Positions 1 to 7,807 of a stretch of 32,209 nucleotides of DNA are shown in pieces. Made by a program: the position numbers and the translations under genes. Origin of the DNA: JBCCTX01 sp964468435 (GTDB lineage: Bacteria; Bacteroidota; Bacteroidia; J057). The notes beneath the pieces were generated by a model. It saw only the letters and a program-made list of their open reading frames with translations. It was not told the origin of the DNA and searched no databases. Where the stretch lies: NCBI GenBank assembly GCA_964468435.1, contig CAYXVE010000054.1:1-32209 (forward strand), given 5' to 3'. Positions within the stretch are counted from its first letter, which is position 1, and every line of letters starts with the position of its first letter.

Positions 1-240
1 TGCTTCATGTGATTTGAGGATTACTTCAATCTCTTTCTCCGCTTTACCTTCCTCTTTGCCTTCTTCTCTACCTTCTTCATAAGACGTATCTACCACGTTT
101 TTCAAATCCCGGTAATATTTCAAACTCTCTTCATACCTAGCTTTTTCCTCCGCGTCGAAGCGAGCAATCTCCGCTGCTTCAAATAGTTTCTGGAATCCGT
201 AGTCGGTAAAGGGATTGATGTATTTGTCTTGAAGCGCCAT
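1..240 (-). pseudogene. Rpn-family nuclease/transposase gene with internal deletion (runs off the window edge)
   Basis: Reading leftward from the ATG at 240, the protein opens with MALQDKYINPFTDYGFQKLF. This is the usual N-terminus of the Rpn (PD-(D/E)XK recombination-promoting nuclease / putative transposase) family. The next residues, EAAEIARFDAEEKARYEESL, belong to the far C-terminal part of such proteins and lead into the typical Glu/Gly/Lys-rich tail (SYEEGREEGKEEGKAEK). The nuclease core, about 200 residues in full-length members, is missing, yet the frame is kept. This looks like an in-frame deletion, perhaps between short KLFE-like repeats. The product would have no catalytic residues. 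Family assignment is from motif recognition. The stop lies outside the window. Confidence 0.75.
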
Positions 241-347
241 GTTGCTTTTCTTGGTTCATCCCAAATTTACGTTCTTCTTTAGCAATTTGCCAGTTTTGGG
301 TAGTTTCTTCTGCTGGACGCTGACTATGTTATATCCGCAATAAATCT

Positions 348-525
348 TTAGCCATTGCTCGCTTTTTGCTCAAAAAGCGCGTCTAATGGACTTTTTACGG
401 AAGTAACGGTACTTGTACTGACGTGGGTATAAATCATCGTCGTTTTGATGTCTTTATGCCCAAGCAGTTCTTGAATTAATTTTATACTAATCCCGCCATC
501 GTGCAGGTGTGTCGCGTTGAATTTT
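348..525 (-). pseudogene. C-terminal relic of a tyrosine recombinase/integrase
   Basis: The leftward frame reads HLHDGGISIKLIQELLGHKD, then KTTMIYTHV and VKSPLDALFEQKASNG, and stops at 348-350. HL-(E/D)-GG-x(4)-IQELLGH and TT-x-IYTHV are the C-terminal box of tyrosine recombinases, including the catalytic Tyr and the LGH histidine. The upstream Arg-containing box and the rest of the protein are lost; an in-frame stop lies just upstream, near 530. The SPLDAL ending resembles integron integrases and related Bacteroidota recombinases. This is a dead fragment. Confidence 0.75.
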
Positions 526-599
526 ATGCTTGATCATCCCAACAGGGGCCGCGACAAAATGCCAAGTTCACCAGCTAGAGATGGAAGTATCCTGTCGTA

Positions 600-840
600 T
601 CAATTAAGTTCTGAAGCTGTCCATCCAAGCGTTTCTTCGCTCGACAACAGACCTTGATACCCAACAGCTTCCCCTCCCCTGTTAGCTAAGCTATGTGTAG
701 CATCAAGTTGAGCAATAGAAAGGTCCAGTGAAGACTTCAATTGAGATCAAAATATTGTCCCTGCTCGTTGCCAGAAGGTATCCGTCCAGAACTCGCCCCA
801 GCGCAAGGCACAGTTGTTGAGGGAGGGGATAGATCAGTGA
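600..840 (-). pseudogene. IS5-family DDE transposase relic
   Basis: Reading leftward, one frame gives WGEFWTDTFWQRAGTIF, a stop, then LKSSLDLSIAQLDATHSLAN followed by RGGEAVGYQG. The second part matches the region around the first catalytic Asp of IS5-type transposases, usually written LDLS-x-QLDGSHT-x-(A/C)KRGGEAVGYQG. The sequence after YQG no longer fits the family, and no element ends were recognised. An inactive fragment. The call rests on motif memory over about 50 residues. Confidence 0.6.
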
Positions 841-886
841 TCATTCATCTTATGAGAATCCAACAGAGGTACCTAGGCTAAGATAA

Positions 887-1473
887 AACAAAGATCAGGC
901 GTTTTCAAGCCCTAGCCTATACGTCCATGCCCGGACGGATACGCAACAATGGGGTAAAAACGTACATCATTGTCCTTATCGCCATGGCTTTGAAAGCAAA
1001 AATGGAAAGACCCTGTTGCTAACTAAAAACTTTGAAGGACTAGAAATGCTTAGCTCTCTTCAATATTAGAGCAGTCAGTTGACTGTGGCTTTTCAAACAG
1101 ACGGAAATATACCTGAGAACCTTCAGGCTTTTATGAAGCAACACATTATTGAATGGACGAAACAGGATGTGGTGAAGGTACGAAGCCTCAATAATAGAAA
1201 ACTAAAAGATGTGGTGTATGAGGATGGGATTAATTAAGAAATTAACCATATCTATCTCAAACCCCAAACGACCTTTCAAACTTAGCTAGCGGAAAAACTG
1301 AGTTGCGAAAAGGATAACACCCAACGCCTTATGACAGACGATTTTATGCTGACTATTCAGCCAGGGATTTATGCCATTGGGGATATTTCTTCTGAAAGTT
1401 TGGGGCAAATTATATGGTCTGCCAATTCGGGGCTAATGGCAGGAGTACATATCATAATTTTATTGCGACCTAA
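887..1473 (+). pseudogene. NAD(P)/FAD-dependent oxidoreductase relic (thioredoxin-reductase-like)
   Basis: A single frame runs from about 887 to 1460 and carries three premature stops, at 1067, 1235 and 1283. It still reads QQWGKNVHHCPYRHGFE, KTLLLTKNFEGLEMLSSLQ, LTVAFQTDGNIPENLQAF and QPGIYAIGDISSESLGQI, ending near SGLMAGVH. WGKSVxHCPYCHGYE and the GIYAIGD FAD-binding motif are typical of thioredoxin-reductase-like oxidoreductases. The second Cys of CPYC is Arg here. A frameshift near 1450 separates the body from its likely end (NFIAT, stop at 1471). The N-terminal FAD fold is not recognisable. The gene is dead but the decay is recent enough that the frame is almost intact. Confidence 0.75.
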
Positions 1474-1519
1474 TTGCATTAACAAGAAAATTAATTTATG
1501 TTTGCAACAAAGTTGCATT
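1473..1519 (+). promoter_or_regulatory. Promoter with overlapping Zur-like operator, operon A
   Basis: A Bacteroidota-type promoter is visible: ATTG at 1473-1476, 20 bases, then TATGTTTG at 1497-1504, matching the -7 consensus TAnnTTTG. The left arm of the palindrome TGCAAC-AAA-GTTGCA (1503-1517) starts inside the -7 TTTG, so a bound repressor would cover the promoter. The same palindrome in the same register occurs at 10534-10552 and 15295-15317. Assignment to Zur or another Fur-family metalloregulator is inferred from the downstream genes; no regulator gene is in the window. Confidence 0.65.
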
Positions 1520-1599
1520 TAATAGCATATACATATAGGTTATGTCTCAAATAAGTTGAAAAAGCTATCTGTAATATGCATGAAAATCTGTTGGAGGCT

Positions 1600-3009
1600 A
1601 TGTGGGACATCGTAAAAAATGAATGGAAATTTCTGATTCAAGATCGCGTATTTCAGGGCATCAGTCTGGGTTTTCTCTTAGTCCTCATAACATCCATCTA
1701 TTTGGGCAACCTTCAAACCAACACCCAAACACTACAATACGAATCAGCTAAAACACATCTTCGGCAGCAGTGGGAAAGTATAGACTCGATGAACCCTCAC
1801 AGTGCCGCCCATTATGGTACATATGTATTTAAACCATCCCATTTACTAAGCAGCCTAGATGAGGGTATAAATGGTGTGACAGGAAATATGCTTCGCGTTG
1901 AGGGACACGTACAAAACGAGATTGTTCATTCAGAAGCCTCACAAATGCAAATAGTTTCCAATTTTGGCAAGCTAAAAACGTCCCTATTGCTGCAGTACAT
2001 CCTTCCGCTAATGTTGGTGTTTTTAGCTTTTCACAGTATAAGTAGCGAAAAACAAAGTGGAAGACTCAAATTCCTTGTGCTGCAAGGGGCAGTGCCATCA
2101 TCCATCGTATGGGCAAAAACCGTTTCAGTATGGTTGTATAGTATTGGATTTTTAACCTTGACTGTATTGATTTATGTTTTGTCTCATCTACAAAATATTA
2201 ATCTAGAAGTTATAAACCGTACACTTTTGTTCTGCCTGTCCTATACCTTATATTATTTTGTTGTGAGCGGTCTTACTGTATTTTTTTCTGCCCATTGGCA
2301 AAATGCTACACTTGCCCTTACTTCCATGCTTGCCATTTGGATCTTATGGACGATTTTTTTGCCCAACATGCTCATGACTTCGGTAGAGAAATGGCATAAA
2401 CTGCCCAGCCGCAATGAGTTTCAGGAAGCTATGAAAGAAGATCGTACCGCAGGTGTAGATGGGCATAACCCCGCTGATGAACGCGTCAAGGTATTGAAAG
2501 CACAAGTCTTGCGAGAATATGGCGTGGATAGCGTTTCCCAATTGCCCATTAATTTTGATGGTATTGTCATGCAGGCTGATGAAGAATATGGTAACAAAGT
2601 ATGGGACAAGCACTTTGGTAATTTGCGTATGGTCTTGGCTCAGCAGAAAAAAAGCTACCAATTGGCAGGCATTTTTAATCCCTTTACTTCTCTCCAAAAT
2701 GCAAGTATGGGCTTTGCGGCAAGTGATAATCTGCATCACCAAGAATTTTTATTGCAGGTAGAATCCTACCGTAGGGATTTCATCAAACTACTCAATGATA
2801 AACACGCCTTTGGTGGCTCTAAAACAGGCGAATGGGACTGGAAAGCAGACAATGCTTTTTTTAAATCGGTTCCCGATTATACTTATCAACCTATTTCTCT
2901 TGCTACTGTGCTTCCAAACTACTTTCTAGACTTACTATTCTTACTAGGTTGGGCGATAATCGTAAGTACACTGTTGATTTGGAGATCGAAGAAAATACAG
3001 ATGCTATGA
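1600..3009 (+). CDS. ABC-2 type transporter permease, DUF3526 family (operon A, first permease)
   Basis: The product is a 469-residue inner-membrane protein. It has one N-terminal membrane segment, a long soluble loop, several central hydrophobic segments, a second large soluble loop and a C-terminal hydrophobic segment. The loops carry motifs shared with the gene at 11314: NPHSAAHYGTYVFKP, DGHNP, and NFDGI followed by YGNKVWDKHFG. This is the layout of DUF3526 ABC permeases. I prefer the ATG at 1600 over the one at 1576. MWDIVKNEW then aligns with MLTLLKNEW of the paralogue, the lengths agree, and TTGGAGG lies just upstream. The substrate is not shown by the sequence; CobW and MerC neighbours and the operator suggest zinc or another metal. 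No ATPase gene precedes it. The stop overlaps the next start (ATGA). Confidence 0.8.
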   Translation: MWDIVKNEWKFLIQDRVFQGISLGFLLVLITSIYLGNLQTNTQTLQYESAKTHLRQQWESIDSMNPHSAAHYGTYVFKPSHLLSSLDEGINGVTGNMLRVEGHVQNEIVHSEASQMQIVSNFGKLKTSLLLQYILPLMLVFLAFHSISSEKQSGRLKFLVLQGAVPSSIVWAKTVSVWLYSIGFLTLTVLIYVLSHLQNINLEVINRTLLFCLSYTLYYFVVSGLTVFFSAHWQNATLALTSMLAIWILWTIFLPNMLMTSVEKWHKLPSRNEFQEAMKEDRTAGVDGHNPADERVKVLKAQVLREYGVDSVSQLPINFDGIVMQADEEYGNKVWDKHFGNLRMVLAQQKKSYQLAGIFNPFTSLQNASMGFAASDNLHHQEFLLQVESYRRDFIKLLNDKHAFGGSKTGEWDWKADNAFFKSVPDYTYQPISLATVLPNYFLDLLFLLGWAIIVSTLLIWRSKKIQML

Positions 3010-4307
3010 ATGGACTGAACATTTTTCTTTATGAATGGAAGCATTTTAGCCGCAGCCCGTTCAAAGTAGTTGCTTTACTACTTTTTGTATTTGCAGGTGT
3101 GTCGGGGCTTCACAATGGGGGAAATTTGTACTACAAGCAATTGGATGAAATTGAACGAATTAAAGCAGCAACAGAAAAATCTAGACAAAAGCATATTTCT
3201 TCTTATGAGGATGATAATCGGGCTAGACCAGATCTTCGTCAACCTATATTAGCCATTTGGTTTAGTTATATTTACCACTTTAAGGAACCTTCACCGCTGC
3301 TTGTATACAGTATAGGTCAAACAGAACAATATGGATTTTACAAGTGGATAAATATTAGGGCTAGTCCTTATGATTCAGATATGATCCAAGAGATTGCCAA
3401 TCCAGAACGTCTGCAAATGGGTACGCTGGACTTTGCCTTTGCATTACTCTTTCTCTTGCCTCTGCTCTTAATGATATTACTGTACAATTTAAAAAGTGCA
3501 GAAGCTGAACAAGGTTTTTTACCACTCATTGAAATACAGGTTACCTCTAGAAATGCTTGGCTGTTATTAAGGAGCGCCTTTTACGTAATACTGCTGGTTG
3601 CAATAATTGTTATACTTCTCTTGTACGGAGCATTACTTACACCCGTAATGTCTTCGCCAGATAGTGCTTTCAGTCAAATGCTTCTTTATAGCGTGCTTTA
3701 TCTCTTGTTATGGACAGCGATTTTCTATTTCATTTTGAGAAGTGGTAAAAGCATAATGAGCAATACGCTCAAAATGGCTGGAACTTGGTTACTGCTGTCT
3801 TTTATCGCTCCTGGCATAGTACATCAATGGGTAAGCCTAAGTAGACCGGCTAATCTCATGACGGATATTATTGATGTAAGAGATAAAAGATTAGCTTTGT
3901 ACGCCCAACCTGATAGTATTCTTCAATCACAGATATACATCTTGTTTCCTGAAATCATAGATGGCCCAACGGCAATGGACAGCACTCAGATCAATCTTGC
4001 AAGAAATCCCGGTGCTTATGCCCTTGTCAATGAACTAATGAAGGAGAGTATTGCCCTTATTGAAGCTGATAATCAAGCTAAAAACGTATTAATTCGGTCT
4101 AGCTTTGGGATCAACCCCATCAGCTTTTTCCAAAATCGCTTTAATAGGATCGCTCAAACACATTATGATGATTATCAAGCTTATCGCGATCAAATCCAGA
4201 CGCTAATTGATAAACAGATACGCACGATGATCTTGGATACCTGGGACAATATGAAAGTGGATAAAGCAAAGTATGTAGAGTACCACAAAACATTATCAAA
4301 AAAATGA
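3006..4307 (+). CDS. ABC-2 type transporter permease, DUF3526-like (operon A, second permease)
   Basis: The product is a 433-residue membrane protein that probably pairs with the preceding permease. The start at 3006 is chosen because it makes a 4-base ATGA overlap with the upstream stop and because NIFLYEWKHFSRSPFKVVA then aligns with LYYEWLHLWRNPFKIVA of the paralogue at 12729. It has one N-terminal membrane segment, an extracytoplasmic loop with YSIGQTEQYGFYK and PYDSDM-x(6)-NPER, then several hydrophobic segments from about residue 140. The same order of motifs recurs in the operon B copy. The stop overlaps the start of the CobW gene by 4 bases, so translational coupling is likely. Function is inferred from family and context. 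Confidence 0.78.
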   Translation: MNGLNIFLYEWKHFSRSPFKVVALLLFVFAGVSGLHNGGNLYYKQLDEIERIKAATEKSRQKHISSYEDDNRARPDLRQPILAIWFSYIYHFKEPSPLLVYSIGQTEQYGFYKWINIRASPYDSDMIQEIANPERLQMGTLDFAFALLFLLPLLLMILLYNLKSAEAEQGFLPLIEIQVTSRNAWLLLRSAFYVILLVAIIVILLLYGALLTPVMSSPDSAFSQMLLYSVLYLLLWTAIFYFILRSGKSIMSNTLKMAGTWLLLSFIAPGIVHQWVSLSRPANLMTDIIDVRDKRLALYAQPDSILQSQIYILFPEIIDGPTAMDSTQINLARNPGAYALVNELMKESIALIEADNQAKNVLIRSSFGINPISFFQNRFNRIAQTHYDDYQAYRDQIQTLIDKQIRTMILDTWDNMKVDKAKYVEYHKTLSKK

Positions 4308-5326
4308 ATTCTTCAGCAAAACCAGTAACTATACTCACGGGCTTCTTAGGTGCTGGGAAAACAACCTTTCTCAATCATCTCCTTGAATACAACAAAAATA
4401 CCCGCTATGCCATCATCGAAAATGAATTTGGTGAGCAAGGTATCGACAGCGAACTAGTGATTCGTCCCGAAGAGACCATTGTAGAACTCAACAATGGTTG
4501 CTTATGCTGTACCCTCAATGACAACCTGTACGACATCCTCAATGATCTTTTTGATCGAAAAGCGGAGTTTGATGAGATTATCATTGAAGCGACTGGCGTA
4601 GCAGACCCCACAGGACTTGCTGAACCTTTTGTTGTACATGATCTCATCAAAGAATACTTCCCGCTCAAAGGTGTCATCTGCCTGGTAGATGCTGAATTGA
4701 TTGAAACGCATCTGGTAGAAACAGAAGAAGCAAAGAATCAAGTGGCATTCAGTGATGTTCTGCTTATCAACAAAACCGATTTGGTTGCCCAGGAATATGC
4801 GAAGGAGTTAGTACAGAAACTACATCAACTGAATCCTTTGGCAAGCATCGTGTTGGGCAACAAACAGGCATTTCCCGTTATTGACCTAGATCCACAACAA
4901 TCCCCGCTAGATGAGATTTTTCATGATTCGAATCATGCCTCTCAATCAAAAAGGGATCAACAGTTTCCCGTCTCCAAACCTCATACGCATCATTATCACA
5001 AGCATACCGAAGAAATCGTCTCGCATACCTTTCACTTTGATCAACCTTTTAATTACCAGATGCTGGATCAGCAACTTTTTGTGTATCTCAGGCTGCAATC
5101 CGCAGGCCTATATAGGATGAAGGGCCTGGTCTGGCTAGAAAGCTCTGAGGATCAACACGTTGTTCAATCTGTTGGGAAACGGCTAGACATTGAGAAAAGG
5201 GATGCCTGGCCAGATGGGGTGAAAAAGCGGAGCGTCATGGTATTTATTGGCAAAAACTTACAACGCAAAGGCATTGAAAAACTGTTGAAAAAATGCCTGA
5301 GCAAGCGCAATTTGACTCAATTTTAA
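4304..5326 (+). CDS. CobW/COG0523-family GTPase, probable metal chaperone
   Basis: This 340-residue cytoplasmic G3E GTPase has a Walker A motif GFLGAGKTT at residues 13-21, the family metal motif GCLCC at 65-69, and the guanine-recognition motif NKTD near residue 155. A His-rich linker (KPHTHHYHKHTEE, about 225-237) precedes the C-terminal CobW domain. COG0523 proteins deliver metals to client enzymes; many with CxCC plus a His-rich stretch are zinc-responsive (the YciC/ZagA/ZNG1 group). Coupled to the permease by ATGA overlap and followed 10 bases later by a MerC-like gene, it most likely handles zinc. Cobalt or nickel cannot be excluded. Confidence 0.88.
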   Translation: MNSSAKPVTILTGFLGAGKTTFLNHLLEYNKNTRYAIIENEFGEQGIDSELVIRPEETIVELNNGCLCCTLNDNLYDILNDLFDRKAEFDEIIIEATGVADPTGLAEPFVVHDLIKEYFPLKGVICLVDAELIETHLVETEEAKNQVAFSDVLLINKTDLVAQEYAKELVQKLHQLNPLASIVLGNKQAFPVIDLDPQQSPLDEIFHDSNHASQSKRDQQFPVSKPHTHHYHKHTEEIVSHTFHFDQPFNYQMLDQQLFVYLRLQSAGLYRMKGLVWLESSEDQHVVQSVGKRLDIEKRDAWPDGVKKRSVMVFIGKNLQRKGIEKLLKKCLSKRNLTQF

Positions 5327-5336
5327 AAGGCTCTAT

Positions 5337-5768
5337 ATGTCTGATATACAATTAACTCAAAACGCCCGAAAATCCGATTTGCTAGGAGCTATTGCTAGTG
5401 GCCTGTGTTTGGTCCATTGCTTGGCTACTCCTTTTTTGTTCGTAGCACAAGCAGGAATGGCAACTCAGCATGGGACAAGTCCTGTATGGTGGGGATTAAT
5501 AGATATCACTTTGCTGTTGGTGTCCTTTGCCGCGGTGTACTGGGCGGCTAAAAAGACCTCCTGGCAGTGGATGAAAATTGCCCTCACGGTAAGCTGGGTG
5601 TTCCTGGCAATGATTATTCTCAATGAGAAATTCGAGGGCTTTCATCTAGCAGAAGCATGGATATATGTTCCTACGGTGAGTTTGGTATTACTCCATTTGT
5701 ATAACAGAAAGTATTGCTACTGCGAGGATGAAATTTGTAGTACGATATCTGAAGAGAAATCTATTTAA
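5337..5768 (+). CDS. MerC-domain membrane protein
   Basis: The product is a 143-residue protein with about four membrane segments. The first carries the MerC-like metal motif CLVHCLATPFLF near residue 24. The tail is Cys/acidic rich (YCYCEDEICS), suggesting a second metal site on a terminal extension. MerC proteins were named for mercury uptake, but the family is broad and, in Bacteroidota, often sits beside CobW and metal-uptake genes. No other mer gene is present, so mercury resistance is unlikely. It lies between two CobW genes with gaps of about 10 bases, consistent with one operon. A second, divergent MerC-like gene is at 14349. Confidence 0.8.
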   Translation: MSDIQLTQNARKSDLLGAIASGLCLVHCLATPFLFVAQAGMATQHGTSPVWWGLIDITLLLVSFAAVYWAAKKTSWQWMKIALTVSWVFLAMIILNEKFEGFHLAEAWIYVPTVSLVLLHLYNRKYCYCEDEICSTISEEKSI

Positions 5769-5776
5769 CGTATTAA

Positions 5777-7009
5777 ATGAAAAAGATGCAAACAATCAAA
5801 AAACTTCCCGTAACTGTCTTGAGCGGTTTTCTGGGTGCTGGCAAGACCACCCTTCTTAATCATATCCTGCATAACAAAGAAGGTCTCAAGGTAGCCGTCA
5901 TCGTCAATGATATGAGCGAGGTGAATGTAGATGCAGAATTGGTGAAAAATGAACATACGCTTTCTCGAACTGAAGAGAAATTAGTAGAAATGAGTAACGG
6001 CTGTATTTGCTGTACGCTTCGGGAAGACTTGATGATAGAGGTAGAGCGTCTAGCCAAAGAAAATCGCTTTGACTACTTGCTCATCGAAAGTACCGGAATC
6101 AGCGAGCCTGTTCCCGTTGCACAGACCTTTTCCTTTCAGGATGAAACTCATGATATTGATCTCTCTCGATTTAGCTATATCGATACGATGGTAACGGTAG
6201 TTGATGCATTCAATTTCTTTAAGGACTTCGGAAGTCCTGAAACCCTGATGGACAGAAATCTCACTGACATAGAGGGAGACCATCGCACCATAGTCAACCT
6301 TCTTACTGATCAGGTTGAGTTTGCCAATGTGATCATCCTGAATAAAACCGACCTTGTATCTGAAAAGGATCTTGGGTTTTTGAAGGCGACCATTCATAAA
6401 TTGAACCCCTCTGCTAGGATCATTGAATCTACTTTCAGCAAGGTTGATCCCCATAAGTTGCTCAATACGGGACTGTTTAATTTTGAAGAAGCAGAACAAA
6501 GTGCTGGCTGGATTGAGGAACTTAATAAGGGAGATCACACTCCAGAGACGGAGGAATATGGCATTAGTTCCTTTGTATACCGCAGTAAGAAGCCTTTCGA
6601 TCCTGTGCGATTCTGGATGTACATCCAGAATGAGTTTCCATCCACCATTATTCGTAGCAAAGGGCTATTTTGGCTGGCTTCCCGACCTGATCAAGCATTG
6701 ATCTGGAGTCAGGCTGGCGGTTCTCTACGGGCGGATAGCGCAGGGGTATGGTGGAGCAGTATGCCTTATCAGAAACGCATGCAGTTTATGGCCTTTATAG
6801 AAAATCAACAAATCATCGAATCAGGCTGGGACAAGACCTTTGGTGACCGAAAAAACGAAATTGTCTTGATCGGACAGGACTTTGAAGAAGAAGTGATTAC
6901 AGCACAACTTAATGCCTGCTTAGCAACGGACGAAGAACTAGCCACTAATAATTGGAGAAAAGGCTATAATGATACCTGGCCCGTTCAAAGAGCGGTTGCG
7001 ATAAAATAA
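5777..7009 (+). CDS. Second CobW/COG0523-family GTPase (ZigA/YciC-like)
   Basis: This 410-residue GTPase has Walker A GFLGAGKTT at residues 17-25, the GCICC metal motif at 75-79, the ESTGISEPVPVAQTF motif, and NKTD near 190. The C-terminal CobW domain includes PFDPVRFW and SKGLFWLASRP, as in the long COG0523 subgroup related to ZigA and YciC. It lacks the His-rich linker of the gene at 4304, so the two are not recent duplicates. A truncated copy of its N-terminus lies at 14079, downstream of operon B. It is the last intact gene of operon A. Confidence 0.88.
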   Translation: MKKMQTIKKLPVTVLSGFLGAGKTTLLNHILHNKEGLKVAVIVNDMSEVNVDAELVKNEHTLSRTEEKLVEMSNGCICCTLREDLMIEVERLAKENRFDYLLIESTGISEPVPVAQTFSFQDETHDIDLSRFSYIDTMVTVVDAFNFFKDFGSPETLMDRNLTDIEGDHRTIVNLLTDQVEFANVIILNKTDLVSEKDLGFLKATIHKLNPSARIIESTFSKVDPHKLLNTGLFNFEEAEQSAGWIEELNKGDHTPETEEYGISSFVYRSKKPFDPVRFWMYIQNEFPSTIIRSKGLFWLASRPDQALIWSQAGGSLRADSAGVWWSSMPYQKRMQFMAFIENQQIIESGWDKTFGDRKNEIVLIGQDFEEEVITAQLNACLATDEELATNNWRKGYNDTWPVQRAVAIK

Positions 7010-7036
7010 AAAGCTAATTGTTAACTCAACATCAAT

Positions 7037-7369
7037 ATGAAACGCACTCACTTCCTTAAGGATATTCTCGGCTTGGGTTTGCTTTCAATCTGGGGCTGAT
7101 AACTAGTTGGTAACAAATTAAAAACTACTTCTCAAGCAAATGTTGCAGAAGAGCAGAGAGAACCTGCATTCATCAAAGTTCTCAGACAGAAATTGACAGC
7201 AGCCTGGTTTCGATCAGAAACCATGGCGCTGATCAATACGGTCCATTTACCTGATGCTCTTTCCTACCTTTCCGTTTATTTCGGTTCCCTGAAAGATCCG
7301 CATGGGCGGCTCCATCCTTTCTTCTCGCTCTTGCGATTGCCTTGGTTCACTGATTTTATTATTTTTTGA
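7037..7369 (+). pseudogene. Open frame broken by a double stop, unrecognised
   Basis: From the ATG at 7037 the frame begins with a plausible export signal, MKRTHFLKDILGLGLLSIWG, then meets TGA and TAA at 7097-7102. It stays open for 88 more codons to a TGA at 7367. The downstream part (for example PHGRLHPFFSLLRLPW) matches no family I know. The stretch may be the relic of a last gene of operon A, or chance reading. The gap from 7010 to 7410 holds nothing else I can support. Confidence 0.25.
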
Positions 7370-7419
7370 TTTCAAAAAATTAACGTATGTTTATGAACGT
7401 TCTTTGCTTTATTTCTTCA

Positions 7420-7605
7420 TCAACCGGACAAGGTTGCACTTAACTGTGCATGAAAAGGGAATCGTGTGAAAATCACGAACTGTCGCGCAACTGTAAGTAA
7501 CCACACAGGTTATGATCCTTGTGTTCCACTGTTTTATCTACTTAAAATGGGAAGGATGATCATAACTGTTACAAGTCAGGAGACCTGCCTTTTTCCGCAA
7601 TGACG
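7420..7605 (+). ncRNA. Cobalamin (B12) riboswitch upstream of metE
   Basis: The segment has the conserved blocks of the adenosyl/methyl-cobalamin element in order: GGTTGCAC near 7433, AAAGGGAATCGTGTGAAAAT (7455-7474), the B12-box core CTGTCGCGCAACTGTAA (7480-7496), and the closing AAGTCAGGAGACCTGCC (7573-7589). Control of B12-independent methionine synthase by a B12 riboswitch is well established: with B12 present, metE is switched off and metH is used. About 200 bases separate the core from the metE start. Two overlapping hairpin options there (around 7672-7701: GTATAATAC, and CGTAT-TATT-ATACG) could serve as the expression platform; that is inference. Confidence 0.9.
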
Positions 7606-7807
7606 ATGCTTTCGCGATTTGAAGCTTAAGTCAAGTATGGTGTATAGCTAATATGTAAAATATTACCAGGGGTATAATACTAGCCATCGTATTATTATAC
7701 GATTCACAGATATAGTTATGCATATATTTCTCTTACTTACAATTGCGTGTGCATTTTGAAATCAGACAAAGAGCTTTTACGAATTTGTTTCATTAAAAGC
7801 TAAAGAA

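Noticed and set aside
2344..2742. Leftward 132-codon frame inside the first permease gene
   Set aside because: It is antisense to a conserved coding region and has no protein features of its own.
5337..5768. Mercury resistance locus suggested by MerC
   Set aside because: No MerA, MerP, MerT or MerR is present, and the neighbours are CobW and ABC genes; a zinc-type role fits better.
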